NCBI GenBank assembly: GCA_904066235.2 | Contig: CAJFCV020000001.1 | Coordinates: 1,302,001 to 1,366,000, forward strand | Direction of reading: 5' to 3' | DNA from: Bursaphelenchus xylophilus | Taxonomy: Eukaryota > Nematoda > Chromadorea > Rhabditida > Aphelenchoididae | DNA: 64,000 nt | Part shown: one piece after another, positions 21,719 to 30,311 of the stretch | Layout: every line of letters begins with the position of its first letter | Numbering within the stretch: position 1 is the stretch's first letter | Notes under the pieces: model-generated | Databases searched by the model: none | Told to the model about the DNA's origin: nothing | The model's input: the letters and a program-made list of their open reading frames with translations, nothing else | Made by a program: the position numbers and the translations under genes

Positions 21719-21724
21719 AATAAA
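21719..21724 (+). terminator. Poly(A) signal AATAAA of the secreted-protein gene
   Basis: 20 bp after the TAA stop at 21699, the expected spacing for a short nematode 3' UTR. Confidence 0.6.
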
Positions 21725-21745
21725 ATTTTAATGTTGCTGTTATCG

Positions 21746-21805
21746 TTGCATAGTGGATTTTGAAACTACCAATATGAGGTCCCGGGTTCGAGTCCGGGTG
21801 GATGC
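21746..21805 (+). tRNA. tRNA-like sequence (degenerate)
   Basis: B-box GGTTCGAGTCC at about 21786 with flanking CCCGG / CCGGG, and an A-box-like TTGCATAGTGG about 38 bp upstream. The acceptor stem does not pair and the T-loop is one base too long for a good stem, so this is at best a tRNA pseudogene or tRNA-derived relic. It lies between two convergent genes. Confidence 0.3.
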
Positions 21806-21981
21806 AAATCACGGGAAATTGGGCGGCAATGTATGGAGGTACCATACACGATTAAGCTTATCTTAATTTTGATAAGATTCTGACGGTTCTTTTGTGGAGA
21901 AAAGCCAAATATCGTATTTTACACTGCGTTTCCCGGCTCTTTTACAAGTTCATCTCGCTTTGAAAAACTGCTGCCTGATTG

Positions 21982-21987
21982 TTTATT
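21982..21987 (-). terminator. Poly(A) signal AATAAA of the aspartic-protease-like gene
   Basis: Minus-strand AATAAA 12 bp past the TAA stop at 22000. It faces the signal of the convergent neighbour about 260 bp away. Confidence 0.55.
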
Positions 21988-21999
21988 GAAAATTAGGAC

Positions 22000-24327
22000 T
22001 TAATTCAGTTCGCTTTTCTCTCTGGTTTTAACCGGGAATCCGATAGATCTGTATTCGAAGTAACGATGATCCAAGACAGCGCATCTACTGTAGAGGAAGG
22101 GTGTCCCAATCCTGAAGGCCCATCCGTTTTCTGACTTGTTCTCTTTGATCTTCAGGATACATTGCTCACCCGCGGTTACTTCCATCAAATCGTCGATTGG
22201 AATTCTGTAGTCAATGCCTTCGATATTGATGCTAACTTTGGAATTAACAGTGCAGCGAACAGACAATTTTCCATCCACATTCTTTGCGCCCAACTCTCTT
22301 ACAAGGAGTTGAAAAACGCGGCTCGGCAAGTGGATAAAGTCAGTGTTGATGTCGAGACCCGCCTGCAAACAATTGTTCATGTTAATTTTAAACTGTATAA
22401 AACATAATGGAATGAGATGCTACCAAAAACACTAAAATGTTACCTAAAAACACAAAGTTTACCTAAAACCCTAAACCTAAAAGTACTGCTATACTTTTGC
22501 TAACTCTTCTGCACTACATGGTCTAGTACAGATGATACTACATTCTAAAGTAGAAACCTGTAATAAAACAGGGAGTTTCGTCCCCTTCTCGACGTACTGA
22601 CTGTTTATAAGCTATAAAGATAAGATAGGGTGCGGGGACTCGTCCGCGACGAACACCCATAGCCACTTTATATTACTTTCCTACAAGCTCCTACTTCTAC
22701 TAAAAAGGGAATTACTTGAGGTGCGACGCTCAGATTTAGATAAAAATCGGCATAGCTGAAGATTGGAATTTTCTTATTCGATTTCGAGCATCCTACCTTG
22801 CGCTTTGCAGAATCCGCCGAGAAAAGGGCCGGAATATCGAAAAAAATCTTCAAGTGCGAATCTTCCCTGATCCTTCTTGATCTTGGCGTTCCGTTTCAGG
22901 AGAAAAATATATTTTTCTCACAAGAAAAGTTTTCTTGATAACGTTAAAGAATACTTTGTTGTTTTTATGCGGAATATTGTGTTATTTTTACTTTTTTATA
23001 CTCTGGACATAATTCTAGCGCTATTGCTTGGATTGTCGCCATCTGAGGGGTAAAATGTCTCGTCCTTTGACGAATTTATGCAGCTTTTCCTCTGCGGATG
23101 GGCAAATATGCTAGGGATCGCCTCGATTCGTCGTTGCATGCATGGGGAGGCTTGGAAACGCCTTAGTTAGTAGAAACAATAAGATTGATCGGGTACTGGA
23201 TAAAGAAAACTAACGCTAGTAATAGCTAAAATTATTAAAAGTGGACATAGTGCAAGTCTTCGTCAAGCCTCTGCCATGCCTTCGCCGGGCGTCAGCGGAC
23301 AATCCACCGGCATTGCCAGACCTCATGGGCACTTCCTACAACCTTTTTTTGGATATTCAGCAGCTCTACGCCCCGTATAGATCGATTTTGTATTGGTTGA
23401 CCAGAACAGTCGTCAACCCGAAAAGTCGGGACGTGGCTACAAACAGTTCCACTCCGACACTTACTTTCCAGGATCCATTAATAGTTCTGTGACCGGCACT
23501 AAGTCGATCCACTCTGAACTCCCATCCTTCGGTGTGTACTCGAAGCGTGTGGAAAGGCCGAACGTATTCGCAATGATCAAAGTAAGACCCAACAATGACT
23601 GAGCTTTTGTTTTGATCCGGAGTCTTGTGCGAAGCCGGTCGGGAAATCTTGAGCGTTGTGAACGTATAGTCTCTGTTCTGGCTCCGAGGGATTAGTGAAC
23701 GGAGGGGAGACTCTAGGATATATCCTTCTTTTCCAGGGCCTATTCCAAAGACTCCGTCGTACGGGAAATCTTTGTAGGACGACGGGAATCGGTCGGCGAG
23801 ACCAAACATGACATATGGAGACGTAATGTTAGCGGGTTCGAGTTGTTTTATTTTGATGGGGCCGCTATAGCAGTCGGCGGAAATTTGGTCTCCTTGGAAT
23901 GGAACATCGATATAGCCAAAGCCTAAAAACCGTTTTATTTTACAACGAAAGCGCTTCTATGGGGTATGGAGTTACAAGTCGAAACATATATCAAAAAATT
24001 TTTTTCTGATTCAGAATATGTGAGAATTAAAATACGATTTTAAAAAATACGGCTTAAAACGCGAGATTGTGCCTTTCACTTACACTGATTTAGACCCCTC
24101 GTATAAGGGTCAAGCGTGCTCTTCTTTTCGCAAAGGTCCTTGGGGCATGATTGATTTGGAATCCACAAAGCAGAGACGGTTGTATCAAAGACTACGGAGA
24201 ATTGTTGTTCTCCAACTGAGATGTTCCCCACGTAGGCGTAGAAGTCCCCTCGTGATGCTTTTTCCAACTGGATCTCAAGCCCAAAAGCAAGATGAACAAC
24301 AAGTACTGGGAGCAGAAGGCCTTTCAT
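22000..24327 (-). CDS. Pepsin-family aspartic-protease-like protein, catalytic motifs altered (354 aa)
   Basis: Exons 24327-24084, 23922-23465, 22362-22000 close in frame. The last intron is ~1.1 kb. Signal peptide MKGLLLPVLVVHLAFG. N-lobe: DFYAYVGNISVGEQQFSVVFD then TTVSALWIPNQSC, i.e. the first DTGS is DTTV. Typical family features follow: PYDGVFGIGPG, the FDHCEY region and WEFRVDRLSAG. C-lobe begins AGLDINTDFIHLP where family members have AIVDTGTSxI, so the second DTG is DIN. It ends with GWAFRIGTPFLYSRCAVLDHRYFEYRSIGF, the usual C-terminal fold. Both aspartates remain but neither has the glycine needed for the active-site turn, so proteolysis is doubtful. A TATA box and GATA sites lie just upstream. 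The inner ATG (24327) is preferred because the TATA box at 24362-24368 would place transcription start downstream of the outer ATG at 24357. Confidence 0.82.
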
Positions 24328-24361
24328 CACGAGTTTGTTAAGATTTCTTTTTAACACTCCC

Positions 24362-24395
24362 TTATATAGTCATGTTTTTGCTGATAACCTATCTT
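24362..24395 (-). promoter_or_regulatory. TATA box and paired GATA sites upstream of the aspartic-protease-like gene
   Basis: TATATAA on the minus strand at 24362-24368, 35-41 bp upstream of the ATG. TGATAA (plus strand, 24382-24387) and AAGATA (minus strand, 24390-24395) lie just beyond. In C. elegans, TGATAA sites bound by intestinal GATA factors drive digestive-protease genes, so gut expression is a reasonable inference. Confidence 0.55.
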
Positions 24396-24647
24396 AATCT
24401 TTGTCTATGCGTGTGCTTCTAATTGTCACTCCTTTAGCTGAGCACGGGAATGTAGGTTTGGTATTGACGTAAAAGCACTTAGAGCTATATAGTCTGTACG
24501 CGTATCTATAAAAATGAGCTGTAGCTTTTCGACATTGTGTTGAAAAGCAATGATCAACTGAGTTCTTTTGGCTTGCCGTGTTCTTGATTCCAAGCTAAAA
24601 TTGATTCGATTTTCTGATAAAATATGATTGCATGCCGCCTACATGCA

Positions 24648-24703
24648 GATGAAAAAAGTCGGAAATGCGTACGCCACTTGAGATTCCAAGGACGTCTCCG
24701 ATC
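24648..24703 (-). pseudogene. 5S rRNA 3' fragment
   Basis: 37 bp of the 5S 3' end (24667-24703, GCGTACGCC through TCCGATC) with about 19 bp of its normal 3' flank. It then breaks abruptly into GC-rich sequence. It marks the left-most trace of the array. Confidence 0.85.
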
Positions 24704-24708
24704 TAGAC

Positions 24709-24800
24709 ATGGCTCGGGGGCCGGGCCGCGATTTTCGGCCGGAAGAGGTCGGCCCGGCCCCGGTCCTTTCAAATTTCTCGGCCCGGCCCGGCCCCCTGTT
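24709..24800. repeat. GC-rich GGCCCGGCCC block
   Basis: Repeated GGCCGGGCC / GGCCCGGCCC words in an otherwise AT-rich genome, directly joined to the truncated 5S gene. Simple-sequence expansion or part of an inserted element; no coding evidence. Confidence 0.5.
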
Positions 24801-25320
24801 GGTCAGATTTGTGATGGCAAGTGATGGCCAAATCCCTTTTCTGGATTTGGCTTTCTCTTGCCAAATCCTTTTGTATTTGATTGTCCTCCGAGCTCTGGCT
24901 CGGCCACAGATTTTCCCGCCATTTCAAATTGCCCAGAGTTACAAAGTCAAGATGCTTAGCAAAAAGGAAATGTCATCACATATAATCAGCTAGTGTTTTG
25001 TATTTTTAAGAGAAGGTCTTGTGAATTGTTTGGAGTAAAGCCTTGAGTGTACTGTACTAACGGTTGTTTCCACTGGTTTTCCTTATCAGTCATAACTGAC
25101 GGGTAGTTCCGTTGTCGAATAATGGACCGGCACCTCTCTCCCGGGTTGTTCATTCATTCCCAACCGTTAGAGTCGGCCAACCATCAACCTCCCGGCCTAA
25201 GAGAGGCATCTTCATTCCGAGAACTACCTCGGCGACGCCATTCACGGCAGTCGTCGGGGTAAGTATATCGGAAATCTTTTCTGTCCGCCTTTATTTTCGA
25301 CCGAGTCTGATCAGCTCGGC

Positions 25321-25714
25321 AAAGTCGAACAAATATCGATTCAAATGTATTTTAATTCATGATGTACCATCTAAAATACGGTTCTGATTTCTTTATTCAA
25401 ATCAAAAAAGTCAAAAACTATTTTTTCGAGATTTTCTTGAAAATTTCAGTCAATAGTGACGTCATTAATACAGAAAAATTAGAGAGTATGCTTTTGGAGA
25501 GACCACACAGAAAAAGCGTAAATTCCCCAGCCAAAAAGGAAAGGGTGGATCAGAGGTAAGCTGGCTCTTTCATTCTATCTTCGGATTAATTTCCCAAGTT
25601 AAAGGTTAGCTTGAGATTCCAGCTCCTGAAAAGTGTGGCTGAACAAGAAAATTTTGGAAAGTTTGACTAAACAGTCGAACAAATATTGATTCAAATGTAT
25701 TTTAATTCATGATA
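25321..25714. repeat. Diverged 5S/SL unit from which the 5S gene is deleted
   Basis: Starts in the 3' tail of an SL hairpin (AAAGTCGAAC), follows the usual unit to GTCAAAAAC, then jumps directly to TATTTTTTCGAGATTTTC. That removes the 5S gene and its 5' flank (about 170 bp). The rest of the divergent spacer and the SL gene are present. The spacer's TGACGTCA is followed by TTAATAC, as in the oldest units. Confidence 0.8.
25583..25680 (+). ncRNA. Spliced-leader (SL1-variant) RNA, diverged copy
   Basis: Same 22-nt leader and GTTAGC donor as the array copies, then the Sm-type site AAATTTTGGAA. The 3' hairpin is changed to GTTTGACT-AAAC-AGTCGAAC, but the G substitution still pairs (T.G), so the fold is kept. 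This is the copy whose unit lost its 5S gene. Confidence 0.8.
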
Positions 25715-25716
25715 TA

Positions 25717-27195
25717 TACTGCCCGACAATTAAAAGTGAAGTCTCGATTCTGAGCCCGATATTGCCCTGAGGCACAAGATGTTCCCCCAGGCCTCTTCGG
25801 TACCCTACGCCGATACAGAGTGCCAATTTTCATACAAGTGCACTTAAAACGCACTGTGCAACGGGCGATTGAAAAATTTTTGGGCGACAATTAAAAGTGA
25901 AGTCTTTAATTTTTGGACTTACCTGACCTTTTGAGGGATCTGTTGGGACGGAAACCGTGCAGAGACATAGTCAAGGTTACAGTGAAGAGCCCTAGACACA
26001 ATTTACGAAAATTGTCCGAATTTTATGGTACCATTTCCCGGCATCAAGACGCGGGGTTTAGGTGCCACAAAACGGGGCCTTTAGTCACTATTTATTGTAA
26101 GACTGGTAATTTTATGATGCTGAGTGGATTTGCTGACTATCTTCAAACAAATAATGCTGCGAGTTTGTCAAATTTTGGCCCGCTTCAAAGCGTGCTTATC
26201 GACAACGGTACTAGTCAAGGAGAATATCGATGCAATTTCGAAAGATGAGATGCAAAATCAGCGCAAATTTTGTCTTGTACTTTTCGATTACCCTCTTAGC
26301 AGCTAAAAGCAGCGTTGTTTGCTTGGAGGTGCGTACATACCCCTTTTTTTACCATACACTTTACTTAACTTGGTATATACGCATTTTTCGCATAACTCGA
26401 TGCAGCGAAATTGAAATTAATGATGTTGTTTTTGACTAATTTATATCCAGAAAAATCATGTGAAGGGGTTTTGGGCCATTAAAACCCAAACCATGGCGTT
26501 ACACTTCGGTTATGGACGGTAAATTTCAGCAACTTTAGGAAACCGTTGTGATACCCGCTATTGTTGTCTCTAAAAGGAGCGATAACATAAAAAGTAAAGT
26601 TTTTTAGGAAAGAAGGATGTCTATCCACCCCGATCCTACTATCAAACCGAGAGGGGTACTGGTTCCTGCTACGGTATAAGTCAAAATAGGCACCTAGCCG
26701 TTATCCATATCAACAAGAACGCTTTGAAGCGCACCAAAACTTGACATACTCGCAGCATTGTTTGGACGAACAATGTCACAAGATGCACTCGGCATCATAA
26801 AATTACCAGTCTTACAACAAATAGTGCCTAAAGGCCCTGTTTTGTGGCACCTAAACCCCGCGTCTTGATGCCGGGAAATGGTACCATAAAATTCGGACAA
26901 TTTTCGTAAATTGTGTCTAGGGCTCTTCACTGTAACCTTGACTATGTCTCTGCACGGTTTCCGTCCCAACAGATCCCTCAAAAGGTCAGGTAAGTCCAAA
27001 AATTAAAAACTTCACTTTTAATTGTCGCCCAAAAATTTTTCAATCGCCCGTTGCACAGTGCGTTTTAAGTGCACATGTATGAAAATTGGCACTCTGTATC
27101 GGCGTAGGGTACCGAAGAAGCCTAGGGGAACACCTTGTGCCTCAGGGCAATATCGGGCTCAGAATCGAGACTTCACTTTTAATTGTCGGGCAGTA
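25717..27195. mobile_element. Foldback Tc1/mariner-like element inserted in a 5S/SL unit
   Basis: About 1.48 kb with ~480-bp inverted arms beginning TACTGCCCGACAATTAAAAG and ending in the complement. It is flanked by duplicated TA within the unit sequence CATGATATACCATC. Each arm carries a second copy of GGCGACAATTAAAAGTGAAG about 165 bp inside, reminiscent of IR/DR-type Tc1 ends with two transposase sites. Each arm also carries the same peptide-coding stretch, in opposite directions (25913-26248 plus; 26999-26694 minus): LLGRKPCRDIVKVTVKSPRHN.... This weakly resembles the N-terminal DNA-binding part of a Tc1-like transposase. No DDE catalytic domain is present, so it is non-autonomous. Confidence 0.7.
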
Positions 27196-27249
27196 TACCA
27201 TGTAAAATACGGTTCTGATTTCTCTATTCAAATCAAAAAAGTCAAAAAT

Positions 27250-27367
27250 GCGTACGCCACTTGAGATTCCAAGGACGTCTCCGATCCAAGTACTAATCAA
27301 GCGCACCGTTGCTTAACTTGCCAGATCGGACGGGATGGCGTGCTTTCAACGGGCTATGGGCGTACAC
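27250..27367 (-). rRNA. 5S ribosomal RNA
   Basis: Full 118-bp gene, same body as the array copies, with CCAGTCCCCGGCCGAGGC in place of the array's CCAGTCCACGGCCGGGGC upstream. It belongs to the older, diverged units at the left edge. Confidence 0.95.
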
Positions 27368-27594
27368 ACTCCCTTCCCTTTCCACTTTTGATTCCTTTCC
27401 CTGCAATTCCACCCAGTCCCCGGCCGAGGCTACCTTTTCGAGATTTTTTTGAAATTTTCAGTCAATAATGACGTCATTAATACAGAAAAATTAGAGATCA
27501 TGCCTTTGGAGAGACCCCACAGAAATAGCGTAAATTCCCCAGCCAAAAAGGAAAGGGTCGAACAGAGGTAAGCTGGCCCTTCCATTCTATCTTC

Positions 27595-27692
27595 GGATTA
27601 ATTTCCCAAGTTAAAGGTTAGCTTGAGATTCCAGCTCCTGAAAAGTGTGGCTGAACAAGAAAATTTTGGAAAGTTTGACTAAAAAGTCGAAC
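27595..27692 (+). ncRNA. Spliced-leader (SL1-variant) RNA
   Basis: Complete copy: leader, GTTAGC donor, Sm-type site and 3' hairpin GTTTGACT-AAAA-AGTCGAAC (one T.G pair). Preceded by the usual spacer. A 2.2-kb insertion begins 57 bp after the hairpin. Confidence 0.85.
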
Positions 27693-28320
27693 AAATATCG
27701 ATTCAAATGTATTTTAATTCATGATATACCATCTAAAATACGGTTCTGATTCCCCTTCTGAATGCAAAAGAATGTGTCATTATCTGTCTGTCCGCTTATT
27801 TTTGTCTGTCCGGTCTGAGTGAAGCCAAATGATTCTCATTTTGAAAAAATTCAAAGCAAAAAATCGGTCAATTTCGGAAATTCGTGGGAAAATTCAAATT
27901 CATTTCTCAATTTCGGAATCAAAAATCAGTCTGTGAAAAAGTGAGTGTGGTTTGCGGTCGGCTTCTTTCCCTCCGTGTGCAATGTGCAATTTTGTGCAAA
28001 ATATGTTTCTGATGGTGCGAACTGAGGGCAAACCATAAATGGAGTGGTCCGCGGGATACCGGAGCGTCACAAGGTAATACCAAGTACAGTTTTTACGCAA
28101 AATGCAATTCTCTGCATGTGCAGTGTGCAATTTTTTTAATCTTTGCGAATTCTGTCTCTGACCATGCGAACTGGAGAATGGCACACGCTCAATTTCGGAA
28201 TCAAAAATCTGTCTGTGAGAAAGTGAGTGTGGTGCGCGGTCGGTTCTCTGCGTGTGCAATATGCAAAAGTTTTGCAATTTCTATCTCTGACTGTTCGAAA
28301 TGGAGGTAAACCATACGCGA

Positions 28321-28579
28321 GGGGGTCCGTAGGGCCCCCGAGTGTCGCAAGGTAAGACCAACGACAGTTGTTAGTCATGGGAGGGTGCCGAAGGCGCCCG
28401 ACCCTCAAATTGCAATTCTCTGCATGTGCAGTATGCATTTTTTTGTAATCTTTGCGAATTCTGTCTCTGAGTGTGCGAACTGGAAGCAAACTATAAGCGA
28501 GGGGGTCCGTAGGGCCCCCGAGCGTCTTAGTGTAAAATCAGCGACAGTTTGTACTCATGGGAGGGTGCCGAAGGCGCCC
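28321..28579. repeat. GNA-triloop hairpins 1-4 (tandem pair)
   Basis: Hairpins at 28321-28339 (GGGGGTCC-GTA-GGGCCCCC), 28383-28399 (GGGTGCC-GAA-GGCGCCC), and the same two again at 28501-28519 and 28563-28579. The ~180-bp block is therefore tandemly duplicated. Confidence 0.85.
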
Positions 28580-28639
28580 GACCCTCAAATTGCATCTAAA
28601 ATTTTCAAAAAAAATCTGAATAAAGGTTTGCTGAATCTG

Positions 28640-28679
28640 CCAGAATGGAGGGGTCCCGCAGGGACCCCCGACATTCTGG
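28640..28679. repeat. GNA-triloop hairpin 5
   Basis: Outer arms CCAGAATG / CATTCTGG and inner arms GGGGTCCC / GGGACCCC close a GCA triloop; 16 paired positions with a small internal bulge. Confidence 0.85.
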
Positions 28680-29230
28680 TCCCCTTTATGAATGCAAAAG
28701 AACGTTTTTCTGTCTGTCTGTCATTCCGAAGCCAATCTATTCTCATTTTGAAAAATTCGAGGCAAAAAATCGGTCTCAATCTTGGGAAAATGGGAAAATT
28801 CAAAATCATTTTCAAAGTTTTGGTTTGCGGAGCAGTCAGTCGCAAAAATGTGAGTGCGCGGTGCGGTCGGTTTCGAGTGCAGGTGAGTGGTGCAGAGTGG
28901 GGTAATTTCGCATATTTTGGGCTTGGTATGTGGTTCTGTGATAGAAATTTTAGGAATTTTGTTTTTTAGGGAAAGTGATGAATTTGGGTTAGGGTTTTGA
29001 TGAAAATTCTTTGGTTTGCGGAGCAGTCAGTCGCAAAAATGTGAGTGCGGAATGCGGTCGGGTTTGGAGTGCAAGTGAGTGGTGCAGAGTTGGGGAACTT
29101 TGCATATTTTGGATTGGGTAAGTGGTACTGTGATAGGAATTTTTGGAATTTTATTTTTTAGGGAAAGTGATGAATCTGAGTTAGGGCATTGATGAAAAGT
29201 TAGGAATTTTAGGAACTTTTTCACATGCGA

Positions 29231-29337
29231 GGGGGCCGCAGGCCCCCGAGCCTTTCAGGTAATAGGTATTCTTCTTTCATTTATGTTTTAGTATTCAGTA
29301 TGAGACATGGCACCGCATGCGAGGGGCCGCAGGCCCC
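29231..29337. repeat. GNA-triloop hairpins 6-7
   Basis: GGGGGCC-GCA-GGCCCCC at 29231-29247 and GGGGCC-GCA-GGCCCC at 29323-29337, each followed by GAGCCTTT. The pair recurs as hairpins 9-10. Confidence 0.85.
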
Positions 29338-29411
29338 GAGCCTTTTGAGAAATCTCAAAAAGTTTAGTTTTTTAAAAATTTTAAAAAGCAATTGTAAAAA
29401 GAAGTAAAAGC

Positions 29412-29453
29412 ACCAGAAATAGGGGGGCCCGAAGGGACCCCCTAATTTCTGGT
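29412..29453. repeat. GNA-triloop hairpin 8
   Basis: Outer arms ACCAGAAAT / ATTTCTGGT, inner GGGGGGCCC-GAA-GGGACCCCC with one G/A mismatch. Near-identical to hairpin 11. Confidence 0.85.
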
Positions 29454-29745
29454 CCCCTTTCTTAATGTAAAAGAATGAATCTTTTTCTGTCTGTCATTCC
29501 GAAGCCAATCTATTCTCATTTTCAAAAATTCGAGGCAAAAAATCGGTCTCGGTTGTGGGAATTTTTGAAAAAATTCAAAATCATTTTCAAAGTTTTGGTT
29601 TGCGGAGCAGTCAGTCGGTAAAATGCGAGTGTGGAGTGCGGTCGGGTTCGAGTGCAGGTGAGTGGTGCAGAGTGGGGTGCCTTTGCATGTTTTGGGTTGT
29701 GTACGTGACACGAAGTTAGGAGTTTGGATACTTTTCCGCATGCGA

Positions 29746-29953
29746 GGGGGCCGCAGGCCCCCGAGCCTTCCAGTCAAGTCTTCACAGCACTCAGTATGAG
29801 ACGTGGCACCGCATGCGAGGGGCCGCAGGCCCCGAGCCTTTTAAAAATTTCAAAAGGAATCATAAGGCTTAGGGAAAATTCAAAAGCAAGAGTAAAAGAA
29901 CAAGCAAAAGTACCAGAAATTGGGGGGCCCGAAGGGACCCCCTAATTTCTGGT
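29746..29953. repeat. GNA-triloop hairpins 9-11
   Basis: 29746-29762 (GGGGGCC-GCA-GGCCCCC), 29819-29833 (GGGGCC-GCA-GGCCCC) and 29912-29953 (same form as hairpin 8). The last one abuts the right end of the insertion. Confidence 0.85.
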
Positions 29954-29983
29954 TTCTTTATTCAAAGCAAAAAAGTCAAAAAT

Positions 29984-30101
29984 GCGTACGCCACTTGAGA
30001 TTCCAAGGACGTCTCCGATCCAAGTACTAATCAAGCGCACCGTTGCTTAACTTGCCAGATCGGACGGGATGGCGTGCTTTCAACGGGCTATGGGCGTACA
30101 C
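29984..30101 (-). rRNA. 5S ribosomal RNA
   Basis: Complete 118-bp gene immediately right of the 2.2-kb insertion. Its 5' spacer is of the older type (CCAGTCCCCGGCCGAGGC) and is cut after GGTAAGCTGG by the next insertion at 30312. Confidence 0.95.
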
Positions 30102-30311
30102 ACTCCCTTCCCTTTCCACTTTTGATTCCTTTCCCTGCAATTCCACCCAGTCCCCGGCCGAGGCTACCTTTTCGAGATTTTTTTGAAATTTTCAGTCAAT
30201 AATGACGTCATGAATACAGAAAAATTAGAGATCATGCCTTTGGAGAGACCCCACAGAAATAGCGTAAATTCCCCAGCCAAAAAGGAAAGGGTCGAACAGA
30301 GGTAAGCTGGC

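Larger units (their letters stand above)
24396..25320. other. Region left of the 5S/SL cluster
   Basis: Contains a 5S fragment (24648-24703), a GC-rich GGCCCGGCCC block (24709-24800), and a possible plus-strand exon at 25123-25259 (ATG, MDRHLSPGLFIHSQP..., ending at a GTAAGT donor). The exon has no supported continuation, because the sequence beyond it is SL/5S repeat. Nothing else is supported. Confidence 0.4.
27750..29951. mobile_element. 2.2-kb insertion carrying eleven GC-rich hairpins
   Basis: Interrupts a 5S/SL unit between GGTTCTGATT and TTTCTTTATTC. It is built of repeated modules. A block starting CCCCTTT..GAATGCAAAAGAA, then CTGTCTGTC and GAAGCCAATCTATTCTCATTTT, recurs at about 27753, 28680 and 29453. 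A block with GCGAATTCTGTCTCTGA recurs at 28145 and 28447, with a diverged copy near 28275. GTTTGCGGAGCAGTCAGTCG recurs at 28822, 29012 and 29599. Stable hairpins separate the modules. No long ORF and no terminal inverted repeat or target duplication could be established, so its class is unknown. Confidence 0.55.

Noticed and set aside
23236..23440. Possible extra exon (VDCPLTPGEGM-like) for the aspartic-protease gene
   Set aside because: Frames are broken and splice sites poor. The exon at 22362 joins exon 2 in phase and supplies the full C-terminal lobe, so this is intron.
24709..24993. Pro/Gly/Arg-rich ORFs through the GC-rich block
   Set aside because: Their composition comes from GGCCCGGCCC repeats; no start context, splice site or domain.
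25913..26248. 111-codon ORF as an active transposase
   Set aside because: Only an N-terminal-like piece is present, mirrored in the other arm; there is no catalytic domain.
28385..28969. 194-codon plus-strand ORF in the hairpin-rich insertion
   Set aside because: It runs through several hairpins and repeated modules and is not kept between module copies.
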